Assembly (NCBI GenBank): GCA_947579665.1
Contig: OX388349.1
Coordinates: 76,512,841 to 76,576,840 of the forward strand
Source of the DNA: Sympetrum striolatum
Taxonomy: Eukaryota > Arthropoda > Insecta > Odonata > Libellulidae
Reading direction: 5' to 3'
Length of the DNA stretch: 64,000 nt
The notes below the pieces were generated by a model. It did no database searches, was not told the origin of the DNA, and saw nothing but the letters and a program-made list of their open reading frames with translations. A program made the translations under genes and the position numbers. Below are positions 63,724 through 64,000 of this stretch, piece after piece. The stretch's first letter is position 1. Each line of letters begins with the position of its first letter.

Positions 63724-64000
63724 CCTAGAAGGACGGCAGGGGTCATTTTAACCCCCTACTTTTAAAATTCGTAATTAAATACTTTAATAAGTCTCAAAGA
63801 CCTGAATTTTGCAGAACTTCAAAATGTGACTCTTGTGCAAGTGCTGATATAATGATAATAAATTTGCAGAATATACAATTCTGCAGATTTAGGACATTGG
63901 TCCGTGTTTTTTTAATTAATTAAAATTTAAACAAAATACGAGGTAAAACATCTTATCAGTACTTGCACAAAAGTCATATTTTGAAGCTCTGCAAAATTCA
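63724..64000. mobile_element. Inverted-repeat element with piggyBac-like left end, cut by the window edge
   Basis: The left edge ACCTAGAAGGACGGCAGG is followed by the palindrome GGGGTCATTTTAACCCC, the same order of terminal block and GGGT/ACCC palindrome as in the element at 32,275. The bases before it are TTAT, one change from TTAA. Inner arms 63,803-63,849 and 63,954-64,000 are reverse complements at 43 of 47 positions, and pairing probably continues beyond the window. A nested hairpin lies at 63,860-63,890 (13-bp arms). No coding capacity is visible. piggyBac assignment is inference from end structure. Confidence 0.6.

Overview
The window looks like non-coding DNA from an arthropod nuclear genome, most likely an insect. 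It is AT-rich, full of stop codons in all frames, and has no operon-like gene packing. Its recognisable features are eukaryotic: a LINE reverse-transcriptase remnant, tRNA-derived SINE pieces, a piggyBac-like MITE, fold-back elements and (TA)n, (ATT)n and poly(C) tracts. I found no host protein-coding exon, functional tRNA or rRNA that I could defend. The window may be intergenic or lie in a very large intron. The organism call is inference from repeat types, not from a diagnostic gene.

Layout: 1-8.6 kb is unannotated AT-rich DNA with a strongly C-depleted strand block at 6.66-6.96 kb. At 8.65-9.5 kb a fold-back repeat sits beside the 3' end of a CR1/L2/Jockey-like LINE on the minus strand. 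Between 10 and 31 kb the DNA is mostly unique-looking, with small GC-richer islets (7.3, 10.1, 12.2, 19.5, 25.3 and 29.1 kb), a LINE/SINE tail at 15.7 kb, a hairpin at 18.4 kb, and fold-back elements at 20.0 and 29.6 kb. A 600-bp piggyBac-like MITE occupies 32,275-32,874. The 33-41 kb stretch holds (TA)n tracts, a TATA-containing islet, a CpG-rich islet at 36.6 kb and a 17-bp minisatellite at 38.3 kb. At 46.3-46.65 kb there is an unassigned protein-like reading frame broken at a 7-nt homopolymer. From 48 to 60 kb there is a cluster of diverged repeats: a single ribozyme-like motif, tandem duplications, fold-backs at 49.7, 55.1 and 58.2 kb, and SINE or LINE ends at 55.9, 57.9 and 59.9 kb. The window ends inside a second inverted-repeat element with a piggyBac-like terminus (63,724 to beyond 64,000).

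The most interesting signal is a short RNA-like scaffold shared by otherwise dissimilar repeats at 20.0, 29.6, 48.6, 55.1 and 58.2 kb. It reads CTGANGA, usually a T, a stem-loop, GAAA, then in most copies a short self-complementary block ending in GTC. The stem bases differ between copies but stay paired. The pattern matches the two conserved core strands and cleavage triplet of a type I hammerhead ribozyme, a motif known from Penelope-like retroelements, except for an extra U before helix II. In four of the five loci two copies are arranged back to back. Whether any is active cannot be told from sequence alone.
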